From Coenobita brevimanus (Eukaryota; Arthropoda; Malacostraca; Decapoda; Coenobitidae): a stretch of DNA of 64,000 nucleotides. A program made the translations under genes and the position numbers. Location: contig CM064681.1 in NCBI GenBank assembly GCA_032717465.1, positions 13,851,954 through 13,915,953 on the forward strand. The letters are read 5' to 3'. The notes below the pieces were generated by a model, which was not told where the DNA came from, did no database searches, and saw only the letters and a list, made by a program, of their open reading frames with translations. This document shows positions 36,397 to 50,950 of the stretch, piece by piece (position 1 is the first letter of the stretch; every line of letters begins with the position of its first letter).

Positions 36397-36417
36397 GTGT
36401 CATGCGATACTCATGGT

Positions 36418-36810
36418 CTACCTGAATCCTAGCAAGTTCAATTTGTGCCTGAGCCTGTGCCTGTGCCTGTGCCTCCTGAATACGAGCCTGAGACTCAGCC
36501 TCCTTAGCACGTCCTGAAACTCAGCCTCCTTAGCACGAGCCTGAAACTCAGCCTCCTTAGCACGAGCCTCCTGCAGGGCTGGCTGTAACTTAGCTATTTC
36601 AATCTGCGTTTGCTGATCTGGAGAAGTTACATTGAACAAGCTTTTATTAATCATGCCAAAAATTTGATCTTTAGAATGATGAAAGCGAACAGAAATTCCC
36701 AATTGTTGAGCAACAAGCTTTTCTACATCACACACAGTTTGCACATGACATAAAATCTTTGGCTTCATCAAGAGTAGTAATAGTAGACATGATGAATAAA
36801 TCACAGTCAC
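36418..36810 (-). pseudogene. Gypsy-type gag N-terminal coiled-coil region (frameshifted)
   Basis: The frame contains VEKLVAQQLGISVRFHHSKD, QQTQIEIAKLQPALQEARAK, and then a 9-residue repeat (ARAKEAEFQ) about three times. It is Glu/Lys/Ala-rich and likely a coiled coil. A 1-nt loss near 36514 in the third repeat shifts the frame into an Arg/His-rich tail; the proper frame continues as an Ala-Gln repeat toward the main gag domain. A second frameshift is near 36745, since MSTITTLDEAKDFM reads in another frame. The duplicate at 53098-53490 shares both breaks. Confidence 0.65.
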
Positions 36811-36893
36811 AAAATATCAAGCAATATCCTTATGATAATATCCCGAATATCGTGATAAGAGGTGGCTAAATTTATGTTTCGGACATTAGATAA

Positions 36894-37723
<830 letters not shown>

Positions 37724-38875
37724 CAGTGATTTACACATGAAGGTTCGTGTTATACCATTAGCCACATTTCCTTAGTAAAAATGTCACACCTGTGACACCT
37801 CTGGAGAAGTAATATTGATGAGCTTTTGACCCTCACCAAAAATTTATACAAGAAAGTACAAACTATCGGAATACCGAGATATTTATTTAATAACCATTAA
37901 TAACAATATTCCTCATCTCATGACTCCTACAAAATTTGCAGGGTGGAGGAACACAAAAGGAACTGTATTATCTCCGTAGGCACATAGTTCATGAATGCTA
38001 CAAAGTGAGCAGGTTGAAGGAACATTAAATGAATTTTATTAATGTCGTCTGGAGATTGTTTGGATTTTTACAATAGGATGAGGTCATCTATGACTTCATT
38101 TTTAAAGGAAACCTGATAAACTTGTCGTTTTTGTTTACGGTAAAAACATCGGCTTTGGGAAATATTTAAATCTATGATACCCAAATAAAATTAAAAACTG
38201 CATAATTGCGGGCGAATACAATAAACATGGAACTTCCACAAATGTCGTCTAAGTTAGCTAGGAAACAGTCCCAATGGCATGTAAAATTCAGAAAACGTTT
38301 ATAAAGTTGAGAAATTTCCATCTCAGAAAAGAAAATCAATAACAAGACTAAATGAGTAAATAAGTAGGATGAATTCAATTCACAGATGAAGAAGGCTGGC
38401 ATTTGAGGGGTTTAAGACCAACGAGTTTATTTGATTAGTGGCGTGAAAACAACTAGGAAGATTTGAAATAAAATGAAATTTATTTTTATCTGTAAAACTA
38501 CGGCTTTATAATGGCACCTTGGAACTACTCATAAAATATAAAAAATTGAAGTTTGACGGTTCGTGTGATATCATTATCAATATTTTTGAAGGTGAAATCA
38601 CTCCGAAAGAGACAGTGCATTGCAGTTACAAAAAAGGCAGGTTGAAGGAACTCTAAATGAACTGTATTAATGTCGTCTGGAGACTGGATTTTGACATTAG
38701 AAAGAGGGTCATCTGTGACATTTATCATTTAACAGAGGTTAAAACAATATCATGAAGTTTTGTTATGGTAAAAGCATCCGCTTTAAGATAAATTCAATAC
38801 TGTTATACTTGAGTGATCCTAAAAACCGCATAATTGTGCTCGAAAAAAACTATATATATATACTTCTTAAAATCT

Positions 38876-39192
38876 GACGAGAACACAGGAAAAATCAGAG
38901 AAATTACAAATATGCAGGAAATCGAACCCGGGACTCTCAGGTGAGAGCCAGGCAGCATACCACTACACCACGACCAGGTAAAAGTTAACTCACGTTATCA
39001 CAATCTTGTAACCAACGCCCCTCCAGGGGGGTTAACTCACCCTCTTCAGGCTCACAGTGGGGGGCGGAGGGACGTTGGTTACAAGATTGTGACAACGTGA
39101 GCTAATTTTACCTGCTCGTGGTGTTGTGGTATGCTGCCTGGCTCTCACCTGAGTCCCGGGTTCGATTCCCGGCATATTGGTAATTTCTCTGA
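38876..39192. mobile_element. Palindromic tRNA-Glu-like insertion with 12-bp target duplication, copy 1
   Basis: A 317-bp insert is flanked by ttcttaaaatct (38864-38875 and 39193-39204). The empty array site is at about 6686. The outer ends are inverted (aatcagagaaattac / gtaatttctctgatt). Each arm has a tRNA-like sequence facing outward: minus strand at about 38932-38995 and plus strand at about 39112-39175, both with GTGGTATGCTGCCTGGCTCT (D-arm to anticodon region, CTC anticodon) and GGGTTCGATT (B box). Acceptor stems do not pair, so these are not working tRNA genes. The inner arms pair for another ~50 bp around a C/G-rich centre. Confidence 0.85.
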
Positions 39193-42100
39193 TTCTTAAA
39201 ATCTACTCTAAATTAGATTGTAAACACACCGAATTGTATCTAACATTCAGAAAACATTTCTGAGGGTCAGAGAAATCCGTCTCGGAAAAAATACAATCAA
39301 TTATAAAGCCAAATGAGCTAATACGTTTGATAAAATCGGTTTACAGGTAAAGAAGGCTCTCTTTTGATGGCTTTGAGTTGAAAGAGTTTTGTTTGATTAG
39401 AGACGTGGAAGCATCTTGGAAATTTAGAGATAAACGGATATTATTTTTATCTCTATGAACAGGGATTTATACTGGCATCTTGAGCCTCCTAACCAAATTA
39501 AAAAATGGAAAATTATCCCAGCATGAGGGTTCGTGTTATATCATTTTTCATATTCACAAAGGTAAAATCAGTTCGAAAGGCAATGAATCGTCCACAATAA
39601 AATTGTTTAGGTATTCATTATCGGATATATATTGTTTGGAAAACCAAAATCCACAGCCGCAATGAGATATAGAACTAATAAACGTTATTTGGCTCCTCAC
39701 GTACGCAGTTTTAGTGTTCATGATGGGACAAAATAAATCAGGTTACCGGAGCGTTGACTTGAACTATGGTCTGTCGTGTTGAGATTAAGTGGATTTTTGA
39801 TTTCCAGTCTATCTTTTTTTATTCATTTTAGCCGTACCTTGAAGTATAAAAAGTAGTGGCAATTGTGTACTAGTTACTGCTGATAGCATCTGCCTTGGAG
39901 GTAGTTCAAAACAATTTTGTTGAAGTGATTTTTGTATAAAGTATTTTTGGTCGATATCGAGAAATATGCAACTTCAACAAATGTACTCAAAACTGACTAG
40001 GAAACACCCCAAATTGTTTACGGAAAAAGACATTTCTGAGAGTGAAGAAAACAACTTTAGGAAACATTTAACAAGAGATCTATTGGCATGTAAAGGTAGC
40101 TGGCATCTGAGTTGTTTAAGAACAATAAGACAATTGATCTAGGAGTCACCGAAACAAGCGAGAGGCTTTGAACGTTCTACAGTAGGAACACACTGAAAAT
40201 AAATCGAGACTCCTGACAATAAAAGAAAAAAAAAATTGCATAATATGAAGGTCCATGTTAAACCATAACCCACATTATCTCAGGAAAAATCTCTAAAAAC
40301 TGTGATACCTCTTGAGAAGGAATAGTGATGAGCTTTTTGTTTTCACCTGAAAATTTATCCGAGATCAAAGTACCAGTACCAAGTACCAAGTATATAATTA
40401 CCAAGTACCAAGATATATAATTAATTACCATTTATAACTTTATTTCTCATCTCTAAGACTGATGTTCAGTTTGACGGAACACGAACTGTGTTAATGTAGT
40501 CTGGAGAGTGTTTGGATTTTAACGTTAGGAAGAGGTCATTTGTGCCTTTTTTTTTTTTTTTTTCATTTTCTGGGAAACATGTGGTCAAGATTTATTTTGT
40601 TACAGTAATAGCATCCGTTTTAGGAATAATTAAAATTATTATACATGAATGATCTTAAAAACAGCATAATTTGGCGCGAGAACAATAAACAAGTGTACTC
40701 TAAATTAGCTAGGAAACAATCCTGATTGTAAAACTCAGAAAAAATTCTAAATCTAAGAAAATTCCGTCTCGGAAAAGAAATTCAGTAAAAAGTCATAATG
40801 ACGAAATACGTAAGATGAAATCGATTCACAGTTAAAGAAGACTGGTTTTGGGATTTTTTCAATCCAAAGAGTTTCATTTCATTAGGGACGTGAAAATATC
40901 TTGGAAATTTAGAGATAAAACGGACATTACTTTCAATTTCCTAACTAGTGCTTTAAATGGCATCTTGGGTCTACTGATAAAATATAAAACGATGAATATT
41001 TTCGCAGTTTGACGGCTGGTGTGATATCATTACCCATATTATAGAAGGTGAAATCACTCTTAAAGGCAATAAATCCATCACTAGAAAATTGTTCAGGTAG
41101 TTATTGTAAGATATAACTAGGAAAACCGAGATTCATAGACGAACTGATATACAATTTTAAACGTTATACAGAGCCTCATATACGTTAATTTTTTGTTCAT
41201 AATGGGTCCAAACAAAAAACAAAAAGCTTAAATTGCGTCTATGTGAACTATTGTGAAAGTTGTGCCTACTTATCTTGATTTTTTTTTTTCCCATGAGTTT
41301 ACTGGCTATTTTTTTTTTTTTTTTATTCATCTTAGCAGTGACCTTAAGCGACAAATATGTGTCCCAATTGTTAGCTAGTTACGGCTGATAGCATCTGCTT
41401 TGGGGGCAGCTCAAAACTCTTTTACTGGAGTGACTTCTGTATAAACGTATTTTGGGCGAAATCGCGAAATATGCAAATTCAACAAATGTTCTCAAAATTG
41501 ACTGCGAAAAGCACCAAATTCTTTCTAAAACTCGAAAAGCAATTCGGAGTGTAAAAAATTCCGATCCATGAATATATAACATGAAATCAATAGGCACCTA
41601 AAAAGAGCTGGCATCTGAGGGTTTAAGAATAATATGTCTCAGTTGATGTGGGGGGTCACCGAAAGAAGCGAGAAATTTTGAATGTGTACTTTTTTATCTA
41701 CTGTAGAAGGACTTTAAAATTACATTGAGCCTTCTGATTAAATGTAATAAAAGAAAAATGGAGAGAGAATATTTGCACATTATTAAGCTACGTGTTAGAC
41801 CATAAGTTACATTTACTTAGATAAAATGTAGCACAACTGTGATACCTCGTCACAACGAATACTGACGTACTTTTGATTCTAACTTGAAAATTATACAAGA
41901 AAAGATAAACACTATCGCAATTCCGAGATATATAATTAATTACCTTTTATAACTTTCTCCCTCGTCTCCGTCGACATGTGCATGACTGTTACAGAAAATA
42001 CAGGTTTAAGGAACACTAAATGAACTGTGTTAATGCAGTCTTGAGATTGGAATTTTACATTAGAAAGAGGGTCATTTGTGACATTTTACATTTCCATTGG

Positions 42101-42669
42101 TTAAAGCTGTTAAAAAATCGGTCAAGTTCTTTTGTTTCTGTGAAAGAATCCGATTTAGGAATAATTCAAAACTATTATATTTGAGTGATCCTAAAACCCG
42201 GATATTTGAGCACGAAATCACCAAATATCCAACTTCATAAATTGTTCTCTAATCTAATTGGGAAACACTCCGAATTGTGTCGAAAAGTCAGAAGACATAT
42301 CTGAGGGCGAACGAACTCCGTTTCGGAAAACATAAAAAAGAAGGCTCAATGACATGGTACAATTGATGAAATCGGTTATAAGATAAATAAGGCGGGCATT
42401 TGAGGGCTTGAAGCTGGAAGAGCTTCGTTTGAAGAGATGTGAAAAAGGGTTGGAAATTTAGAGATAAAATGGATATTATTATTATCTCTATAATCATGGA
42501 TTTTAAATGGCCTCGAGCCCATTGATCAAATTTAAAAAATGCAAAATTTTCCCAGGATAACAGTGCGACTATCATTTTCCATATTTACCAAGATAAAGGC
42601 ATTAAATCGTTCACAAGAAAATGATTAGGTATTATCTTATATATATTATTTGGTAAACCAAAATACACG

Positions 42670-42932
42670 ACAGATCAGTTCGACGCTCCTACAACATGAG
42701 TGTTTTTAGACCCAACTTGAACAAAAAAGCAGTATATGAGGAACCAAAAACGTTAATACAGTATACACTATAAATGTTATATAAAAGTTATATAAACTGA
42801 GTATATGAGGAACCAAATAACGTTAATACAGTATACACTGTATAAACTTTATTTGGTTCCTCATATACTCAATTCTTTTGTTCAAGTTGTCTAAGAAAAA
42901 CTCATGTTGTAGGAGCGTCGAACTGATATGTT
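42670..42932. repeat. Inverted repeat, copy 2
   Basis: Arms acagatcagttcgacgctcc (42670) and ggagcgtcgaactgatatgt (to 42932), with two spacer motif copies. Homologous to 9541-9902. Confidence 0.85.
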
Positions 42933-43791
42933 GTGTCCACTGTGTAGGATTTACTTGATTTTTGCTATTTATCTCAGCAGTGATTTTAAAGGATAGAAAG
43001 GAGTGCCAACTGTGAACTAATTGCGGCTGATAGCATCCGCTTTGGGGGCAATTCAAAACGCTTCTACTGGAATGATGGCTGTATAAAAGTTTTTGGAGAA
43101 ATCGCGAGATATGCAATTTCCACCAATGTACTCAAATTGATTGCGAGACTGTTTTATATATTTTTTTCAAAACAGAAAACATTTCCGAGGATGAAAAAAG
43201 ATCACTTTACGAAATACTTAACAAAAAATCGGTTGACCCGTAAAGAGAACTGGTATATGAGGGTTTAAGAACACGGTTTCAATTGATGTGGGGATCAACG
43301 AAACACGCGAGAAATTTCGAATGAGTATTCACTTTATCTGCTGTAAAAGAACTTTCAAATTACATTGAGATTCGTGATTGAATGTAAAGAAAAAAAAAAG
43401 TGGAAAAAATATTTCCACTTTTTTCAGGGACGTGTTTGACCATAAGCCACTTTTCCTTATGTAAAATCGCTAAAAACTGTCATACCTTGTGAGAAGGAAT
43501 ACTGACGTGCTTTTGACTCACCTGAAAATTATACGAGAAAGTAGAAACTGTCGCAATTCCGAGATATATAACTAATTACCATTTATAACTTTCTTCCTCG
43601 TCTCTGTAGACATATCGTTCATGACGGTTACAGAAAAGGCACGCTGAAGGAACTCTAAATGAACTGTATTAACGGCGTCTGGAGATTGGATTCTAACATT
43701 AGAAAGAGGGTCATCTGTGACATGTTTCATTTAGCCGAGGTTAGAAAATAATGGTCAAGTTGTTTTGTTACCGGAAAAGCATCCGCTTTAA

Positions 43792-44110
43792 CCCCTCCGT
43801 GGTCGCCGGCGTCGAATCGTCGTTTGACCGCGGTCTGTAATTAACAGCATTAATTTTTGTGTAGTGAGTGTATGTTCTGAACGTCTTCTCACTGACCTAC
43901 ACTACTTTCCAATACAACATTTCATGCAGTTCAGAGCCAGCTGCTGTTATAAGTCGATTTTCGATTTTTTCGTTCTTGGCCATGCCCAAACTCGCACAAC
44001 ACCGATTATCTCGACCCAGGCAAAACATATCATCCATGTCCTCTCTCGCGAAACACACACAACCACATGTTCACGATTATGAAGTAATACTGGCACATAC
44101 AGCTGGGAAG
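43792..44110 (+). mobile_element. piggyBac-like terminal remnant, copy 2
   Basis: TTAA at 43788-43791, then CCCCTCCGTGGTCGCC. Same position in the A half as at 18158. The array resumes at about 44105 (agctgggaagcactccgaat). The segment 43839-43922 differs strongly from the otherwise identical duplicate. Confidence 0.5.
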
Positions 44111-45633
44111 CACTCCGAATTGTATCTAAAATTCAGAAAACATTTTTGAGGACGAGAAAATTCTGTCTCGGAAAAAAGATCAGTAACATGGCTAAATGAG
44201 GTAATACGTAGGATGAAATCGATTCACATGTCAAGAAGGCTGGCATTTGACGGGTTTAAGCCGAAAGCGTTTCGTTTGATTAGAGCCGCGAAAAAAACTT
44301 GGAAAAGATAAAAAGGATATTATTTTTATCATTATAACTAATGGTTTATAATGGCATCTCAGGGCTCCTGATCAAATTAAACAATGGATAATTTTCCCAG
44401 CACGACGGATCATGTGTTATCATTATCCATATTAACCAAGATAAAATCACTCCGAAAGACACTAAATAATTTAAACGAGAATTGCTTTGGTATTGATTTT
44501 CAGATGTATATTATAATGAAAAAGTAAATACATAGCTGTATATATACAACTTATATACATTATTGGTTCCTTGTATATGCAGTTTTTTTTTCATTATGGG
44601 TCTATAAAACATCAGGTGTATGGAACGTTGACCTGAACTATTGTCTGTCGTGTAGAGATTAACTGTTTTTAATTTCCGACATCGATTTATTTTTTTTTTA
44701 ATCACCGTAGCCGTTATCTCAAGGATAAAATTTAGTGCCAATTGTGTAGTACCGAAGGCTGATAGCATCTGCATTGAGTAGTTCAAAATTATTTTAATGA
44801 TTGCTTTGTAATAGTATTTGTGGTCGAAATCGCGAAATATACAACTTCAACAAATGTTCTCAAAATTGATTAGGAAACATCCCCAATTGTTTCATGAATT
44901 AAGGGCACATTTCTAATTTGGAGAAAATCACAATGAGGAAGCATATAACAAGAAATCTATTGGAATGTAAAGTGAGGTGGTATCTGAGATGTGGGGGTCA
45001 CCGAGACAAGCGAGAAACTTCGAATGTTCTTTATTTGCAATAGAACCACTTTCTTATGAAATCCTTACTGAATGTAAATGAAAAAGAATGTGCATTATGA
45101 TCGTGTTATACCATAAACCATATTTTCTTAGAAAAATCTCTCAGAACTGTGATACCTTATGAGAAGGAATATTGATGAGCTTTTGACTCTCACATACGAA
45201 TTTATACGAGAAAGTGTAAACATAATCGCAGTACGAAAATATATAATTAATTACCATTTATAAATTTATTCCTCATCTCCATAGACCTCTACAAAATGTG
45301 CAAGATGAAGAAACACTAAATGAACTGTATTAATATCGTGTGGAGATTGGATCTTCACGGAATGAAGAGGTCATTTAAGACTTTTTTCATTTTTTGAGGA
45401 AACTAGATAAAAAAATGGTCTTTGTTTTGTTATGTTTAAAGCATCCGCTTTAAGAATAATTCAAAAGAAATATAATTGAATGACCTTTAAAATCGCATGA
45501 TTGAGGGCGAAAACAATAAACTTGCAACTTCCACGAATGTCCTCTAAATTAGCCAGGAAACAGTCCAGAATGTATTTAAACCAGAAAACATTTTCAAAGG
45601 TGAGAAAACTCCATCTCGGAAAAGAAAATCAGT

Positions 45634-45997
45634 AAAATTTTTGGTAATCCGAGTGACGTTTATGTTCTGTTCTCCTCTAATGCTGTCACTTGGATTTTTT
45701 GCAGATCATTTTATTTGTAGCTGTGGGAATGGAACCCAAGTTGTCCTAGCGCAAGTCCGAAATATACACACAGACACACGGCTGTTCCTATAGTTTATTT
45801 TATGGCCAAAAAATTCTACGGAGATTCTATGCCAGACGTCGGGAACGGCGTCTTTTGGTCAAAATGTGATCGATCATTATAATAAAAGTTTTTTAATCGT
45901 GATGGGACCTGGATTTTTTCACAATAGCGAATATTTATCGATTTTTGTGCCAATTTTGGTGCGATTTCAATGTGTAGTTTCGGCTGTCCAAAACACA

Positions 45998-46036
<39 letters not shown>

Positions 46037-46062
46037 CTAGTGCTTCAGTGCATTAGATTAAC
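45634..46062. other. Unclassified insert in A half, copy 2
   Basis: Same borders as 19916-20475 but with only one partial minisatellite unit. It keeps the hairpin gacgtc-gggaac-ggcgtc and ends in (AC)n (about 45993-46034). No family identified. Confidence 0.6.
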
Positions 46063-46627
46063 TGGAAAACCAAAATACATAGCCATGCTAAGATATACAA
46101 CTTATAAACATTATATTGTTCTTCATATAGGCAGTTTTATTGTTCATGGGTCAAAACAATAAAGGGTTGCTGGAGCGTCGACTTGAACTATTGCCTGTCT
46201 TGTTGAGATTAACTGAATTTTTAATTTCCGATCTTTTTTTTTTTTTTTTAATCATCATACACTTACATCAAGGAGAGAAAGTAGTCCCAATTATGAACTA
46301 AGCAAGGCTGATAGCATCCGCTTTGGTGGCAGATCAAAACTTTTTTTGCTTTAGTGATTGCTGTATAAATAACTTCAAAATATATACTGGAAATTGATTC
46401 TGAAACATCCCCAGATTTTCCGGGTGAGAAGACATTTCAGACATTGAAAAAATCACATTTAAGAAACATAGAACAAGAAAGAATTTGACACGTAAAAGGA
46501 CCTATCTGATGATTTAAGAATAAGTTTATACTGATTTGGGGGTCACTTAAAAAAGAGCTAAATCTCGAATGTTCTTTATCTGCACTTCAAGTACTTTGAA
46601 ATTAAATATAGCCACCTGACTAAATGA

Positions 46628-46649
46628 AAAAAATATATATATATATATT
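46628..46649. repeat. Short (AT)n in B half
   Basis: A short AT tract after gccacctgactaaatg and an A-run; a longer allele (63099-63118) is in the duplicate and about 104 bp in the older block (21067). Confidence 0.9.
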
Positions 46650-49009
46650 TGCAGGGCAGGTACATAAAAATGCAGGCTGAGGGAACAATAAATGAACTGT
46701 ATAAATGCCGTCTGGACATTAGATTTTTACATTAGAAGGAGGGTCATTTGCGACATTTTTCATTTGTTATGGTTACTTCAGATAAAGAAATGGTCGTTTT
46801 TTTCACAGAAGAAGCATCACCTTTCGCAATAATTCAAAACTATTATTCTTGAGTGATCCTCAAAACGGCATAATTGAGCGCGAAAACATTCAATATTAAA
46901 TTTCCAAAAGTCTTCTCTAAATTACCAGGGAAACAATCCGATTTGTACCAAAAATTCAGAAAACATCTCAGGATGATAAAATTCTGTCTTGGATAAATAA
47001 ATCAGTAACAAGGCTAAGTGAGATAATACATAGGATGAAATCGATTCACATGTAAAGAAGGCTGGCATTTGAGGGGTTTAAGACCAACGAATTTCATTTG
47101 ATTAGACGTGAAAACAACTTGGAAATTTAGGAATAAAAGACATTATTTTCATCTGTATAAATGGGCTTTTAAATGACATCTCGGGGAATATTTTCGAAGT
47201 TTGACGGATCATGTAATATCATTATCCATATTTAAGAAGGCAAAATCACCCCGAAAGGCAGTAAATCGTTCACAAGATATATATTTGGAAAATCAAAATA
47301 GCTCTAATGAGATATAAATTATAAACGTTATTCGGTTCCCCCTATGAGCAGTTTTATTGCTCAGGATTAGTCTAAAAAAAAAAAAAAAAAAAAAAAAGGT
47401 TGCATGAGCGTCGAACTGAACAGTAGTGTCTGCCGTGTAATGTTAGATGCATTTTTCACTTCCGATGAGTCTTTTGGCTACTTCTTTTTATTAATCTTAG
47501 CCGTGACTTTGCCTGATAGCATCCGCCTTGGTGGCAGGTCAAAACTATTTTACTGGAGTGATGGCTGTAAAAACGTATTTTTGTTCGAAATCGCTAAATA
47601 TCTAATCTCCACAAATGTACTCAAATTTGACAGCGAAACACACCAAATATTTTCCAAAGCTCATGAAGAATTACCAAGTGTGAAAAAAAAATCACTAACG
47701 AAATATATAACCAGAAATCGATTGACTCGTAAAGAGAGCTAGCACCTAAGGGTTTAAGAACAAGAAGTCTCAATTGATTTGGGAGTCAACGAAACAAGCG
47801 AGAAATCTCGACTTAGTATTCTTTTTTATCTGCTGTAGAAGCACTTTAAAATTTCATCGATAACCCTGAGTAAATAAAAAAAAAATATTTATACATTATT
47901 GACGTTCGTGTTAGACCATAAACCTCATTTCCTTTGGTAAAATCTCTCCAAATTGTGATACCTCGTGAGAATGAATACGGAAGTGCTTTTGACTCACCTA
48001 AAATGTTATACGAGAAAATATAAACACTATCGCATTAAAGAGGTATATAATTAATTAATATTTATAACTTTATTCCTCGTCTCCGTAGACATAGTGGATG
48101 ACAGCTACAAAAAATTCAGGTTGATGTACCACTAAATGAACTGTATTAATGCCGTCTGGAGATTGTTTTTTTAACATTAGTGGGAGGGTCATTTGTGACA
48201 TTTTTCATTTTTAATGGTTAAATCAGATAGTAAAATGGTCAAGTAGTTCTGATACGGTGAAGGCAATCCTTGAGAAATAATTCAAAACTATTATACTTGA
48301 GTTATCCTAAAGACCATATAAATGAGCGCGAGAACATTAAATACGCAACTCCCACAAATCTACTCTATATTAACAGGGACACATGTAATTTGATGGGTTT
48401 AAGCGGAAAAAGTTTCGTTTGATTAGAGCCTTGAAAAAACTTGAAAACTTAAAAAAAGATATTATCTATATGTTTATAACTAGGGATTTATGGTGGCGTC
48501 TTAAGCCTCCTGATCAAATATAAAAAATGGAAAATTTTCACAACACGACGGTTCGTGTGATATCATTATCCATATTAAGCAAGATAAAATCACTCTGGAA
48601 GGCAATAAAGTTGAAATGAAATTTGCTTAGGTATAGATTGTCAGATATATATTATTATGAAAGTAATTACATAGCCGTACTGAGATAAACAACTTGTAAA
48701 CATTACTTGGTTCCTCGTATACGCAGTTTTATTGTTCATTATTGGCCCAAAAAAAATTCAGGTTCATGGAGCGTCGACCTAAACTATTGTCTGTCGTGTT
48801 GAGATTCACTGAATTTTTTATTTCCGATGTCTATTGTCCTTTTGTTTTTAATTCACCTTAGCCGTGACTTCAAGGCTAAAAAGCAGTGCTAATTGTGGAG
48901 AAGTAACGGCTGATAGCATCTGCTATCTGTGGGTAGTTCAAAACAATTTTGGAGTAGTGATTGCAGTATTTTTGGTCGATATCGCTAAATATGCAACTTA
49001 AACAAATGT

Positions 49010-49204
49010 TTCATTCATTCATTCATTGCCAGACGCCATGTATCCCAAACGGGGTGGCCAACGGCTTAGAGTTAATTGTTTTACAGGAAGGGGCACTAAT
49101 CCTCCACCAACCCCACTTGACATGTAGGGATGGCAACAGCATCTGGTGTTCCCAGGCGGTCACCCATAAAAGTACTAACCAGACCCAACGTTGCTTAACT
49201 TCGC
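49010..49204 (-). mobile_element. 5S rRNA-derived SINE with LINE-like 3' end and (ATGA)n tail
   Basis: On the minus strand, 49204-49131 matches 5S rRNA from about nt 45 to near its end: GAAGTTAAGCAACGTTGGG, TGGTTAGTACTTTTATGGG, TGACCGCCTGGGAACACC, so the internal promoter region is kept. A 60-bp body follows. The 3' end is GGCCACCCCGTTTGGGAT, then GGCGTCTGGCAATGAATGAA with (ATGA)n. The last part resembles the 3' end of the RTE-like LINEs. Compared with the empty paralogous site at 23515-23565, about 42 bp of the array are missing and there is no target duplication. Confidence 0.85.
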
Positions 49205-50768
49205 AACTAAGAAGACATTCCTGAGAGTGAAGAAATCACATTTAGGATGCATTATTGGCATGCAAAGAATGTTCTTCCTCTGCAATAGAACCACATTGAT
49301 TTTAAATCAAGCCTCACCGAATGTTAAAGAAAAAAAAATGCACATTATGATCGTGTTATACCAGAAGCCAGATTTTCTTTGGAAAAATCCCTCAACTGAG
49401 TTAACTCTTGAGAAGGAATATTGAGGATCTTTGGACTCTCAAATAAAAAATTTTAAGAGAAAGTGTAAACACTATCACAATACGGAGATATATAATTAAT
49501 TACCATTATAACTTTGTTTTTCATCTCCGTAGACATATAGTTCATGAATACTACAAAATTTGGAAGTTGAAGGAACACGAATTGAACCTTATTAATGTCG
49601 TGTGGAGATTGGATTTTTATGTTACGAAGAGGTCATTTGAGACTTCTATCATTTTTAGAGGAAACTTCAGATTAAAAAATGGTCGTTATTTTGTTATGGC
49701 TAAAGCATCCGCTTTAAGAATAATTGAAGACAATTATACTTTAATTATCACAAAAATCGCATAATTCAGTGTGAAAGCAATAATCACGCAACTTCCACAC
49801 ATTTACTTTAAATTAGCTAGGAAACAGTCCCGAATGTATATAAAATTCAGAAAACATTTTTAAAGGTGAGAAAGTTCCTTCCCGGAAAAGAAAATCAGTT
49901 ACAAAGCTATGGAAATACGTAGGATGAATATGATTCACAGTTAAAGTTTGCTGGTATTTGAGAGGTTTGAGCCAAACGACTTTCATTTGATTTGAGACGT
50001 GAAAACAGGTTATCTGTATAACTCGGGCTTTATGGTGGCATCATGAGGCTCCTGATCAAATTTAAAATGTGGTAAATTTTCCATGTATTCTAGTTCGTGT
50101 GATATCATTATTCTTATTTTAGAATGAAAAATCACTCCTAAAGGTAATAAATCGTTCACAAAGAAATTGTTTACAGACTGATTATCAGAGATATATTATT
50201 TGGAAAACCGAAATATACAGCCATGTTGAGATATACAATTTAAAAACATTATCTGGTTCCTCATATACACAATTTTATTGGTCATGATGGGTCTAAAAAA
50301 AACAACAGGTTACTTCAGCGTCGACCTGCCGTGTTGTGATTAACTGAATCTTTAATTTCCGATGAGTGTATCACCTTTTTTTTTTTTTTTTAAATTCATC
50401 ACCGTGTCATCAAGGACTGAAAGTAGTGCCAATTGGGAACTAGTTATGGCTGATAGCATTCGCTTTGGTGGCTGTTATTTAAAATTTTGATGGAGTAATT
50501 ACTGTATAAACGTATTTTTGGTCGAAATCACGAAATATGCAACTTCAACACATCTACTGGAAATTGATTCTTAAACACCCCCAATTTTTCCGAAAGACAG
50601 AAGACATTTAACATATAACAAGAAATCTATTGGTACGTAAAGGGAGCTGTCATCTGGTATGTTTAAGAACAATAAGTTTGAATTGATCTGGGAATCATTG
50701 AATTAAGCGAGAAACATCGACTATTCTTCTTTATCTGCACTAGAAGCACTTTGAAAATAAAGCGGGCT

Positions 50769-50950
<182 letters not shown>

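Noticed and set aside
38932..39175. Two functional tRNA-Glu(CTC) genes
   Set aside because: B boxes are good, but acceptor stems do not pair, the anticodon stem is poor, and both sit in a mobile palindrome with target duplication.
43864..44149. Conserved small protein (93 residues) repeated at 60336
   Set aside because: Conservation is explained by the recent duplication; the older copy at 18261 differs in frame and the 84-bp patch changes the N-terminus freely.
49131..49204. A genuine 5S rRNA gene
   Set aside because: The first ~45 nt are absent and the sequence continues into a SINE body and LINE-like tail.
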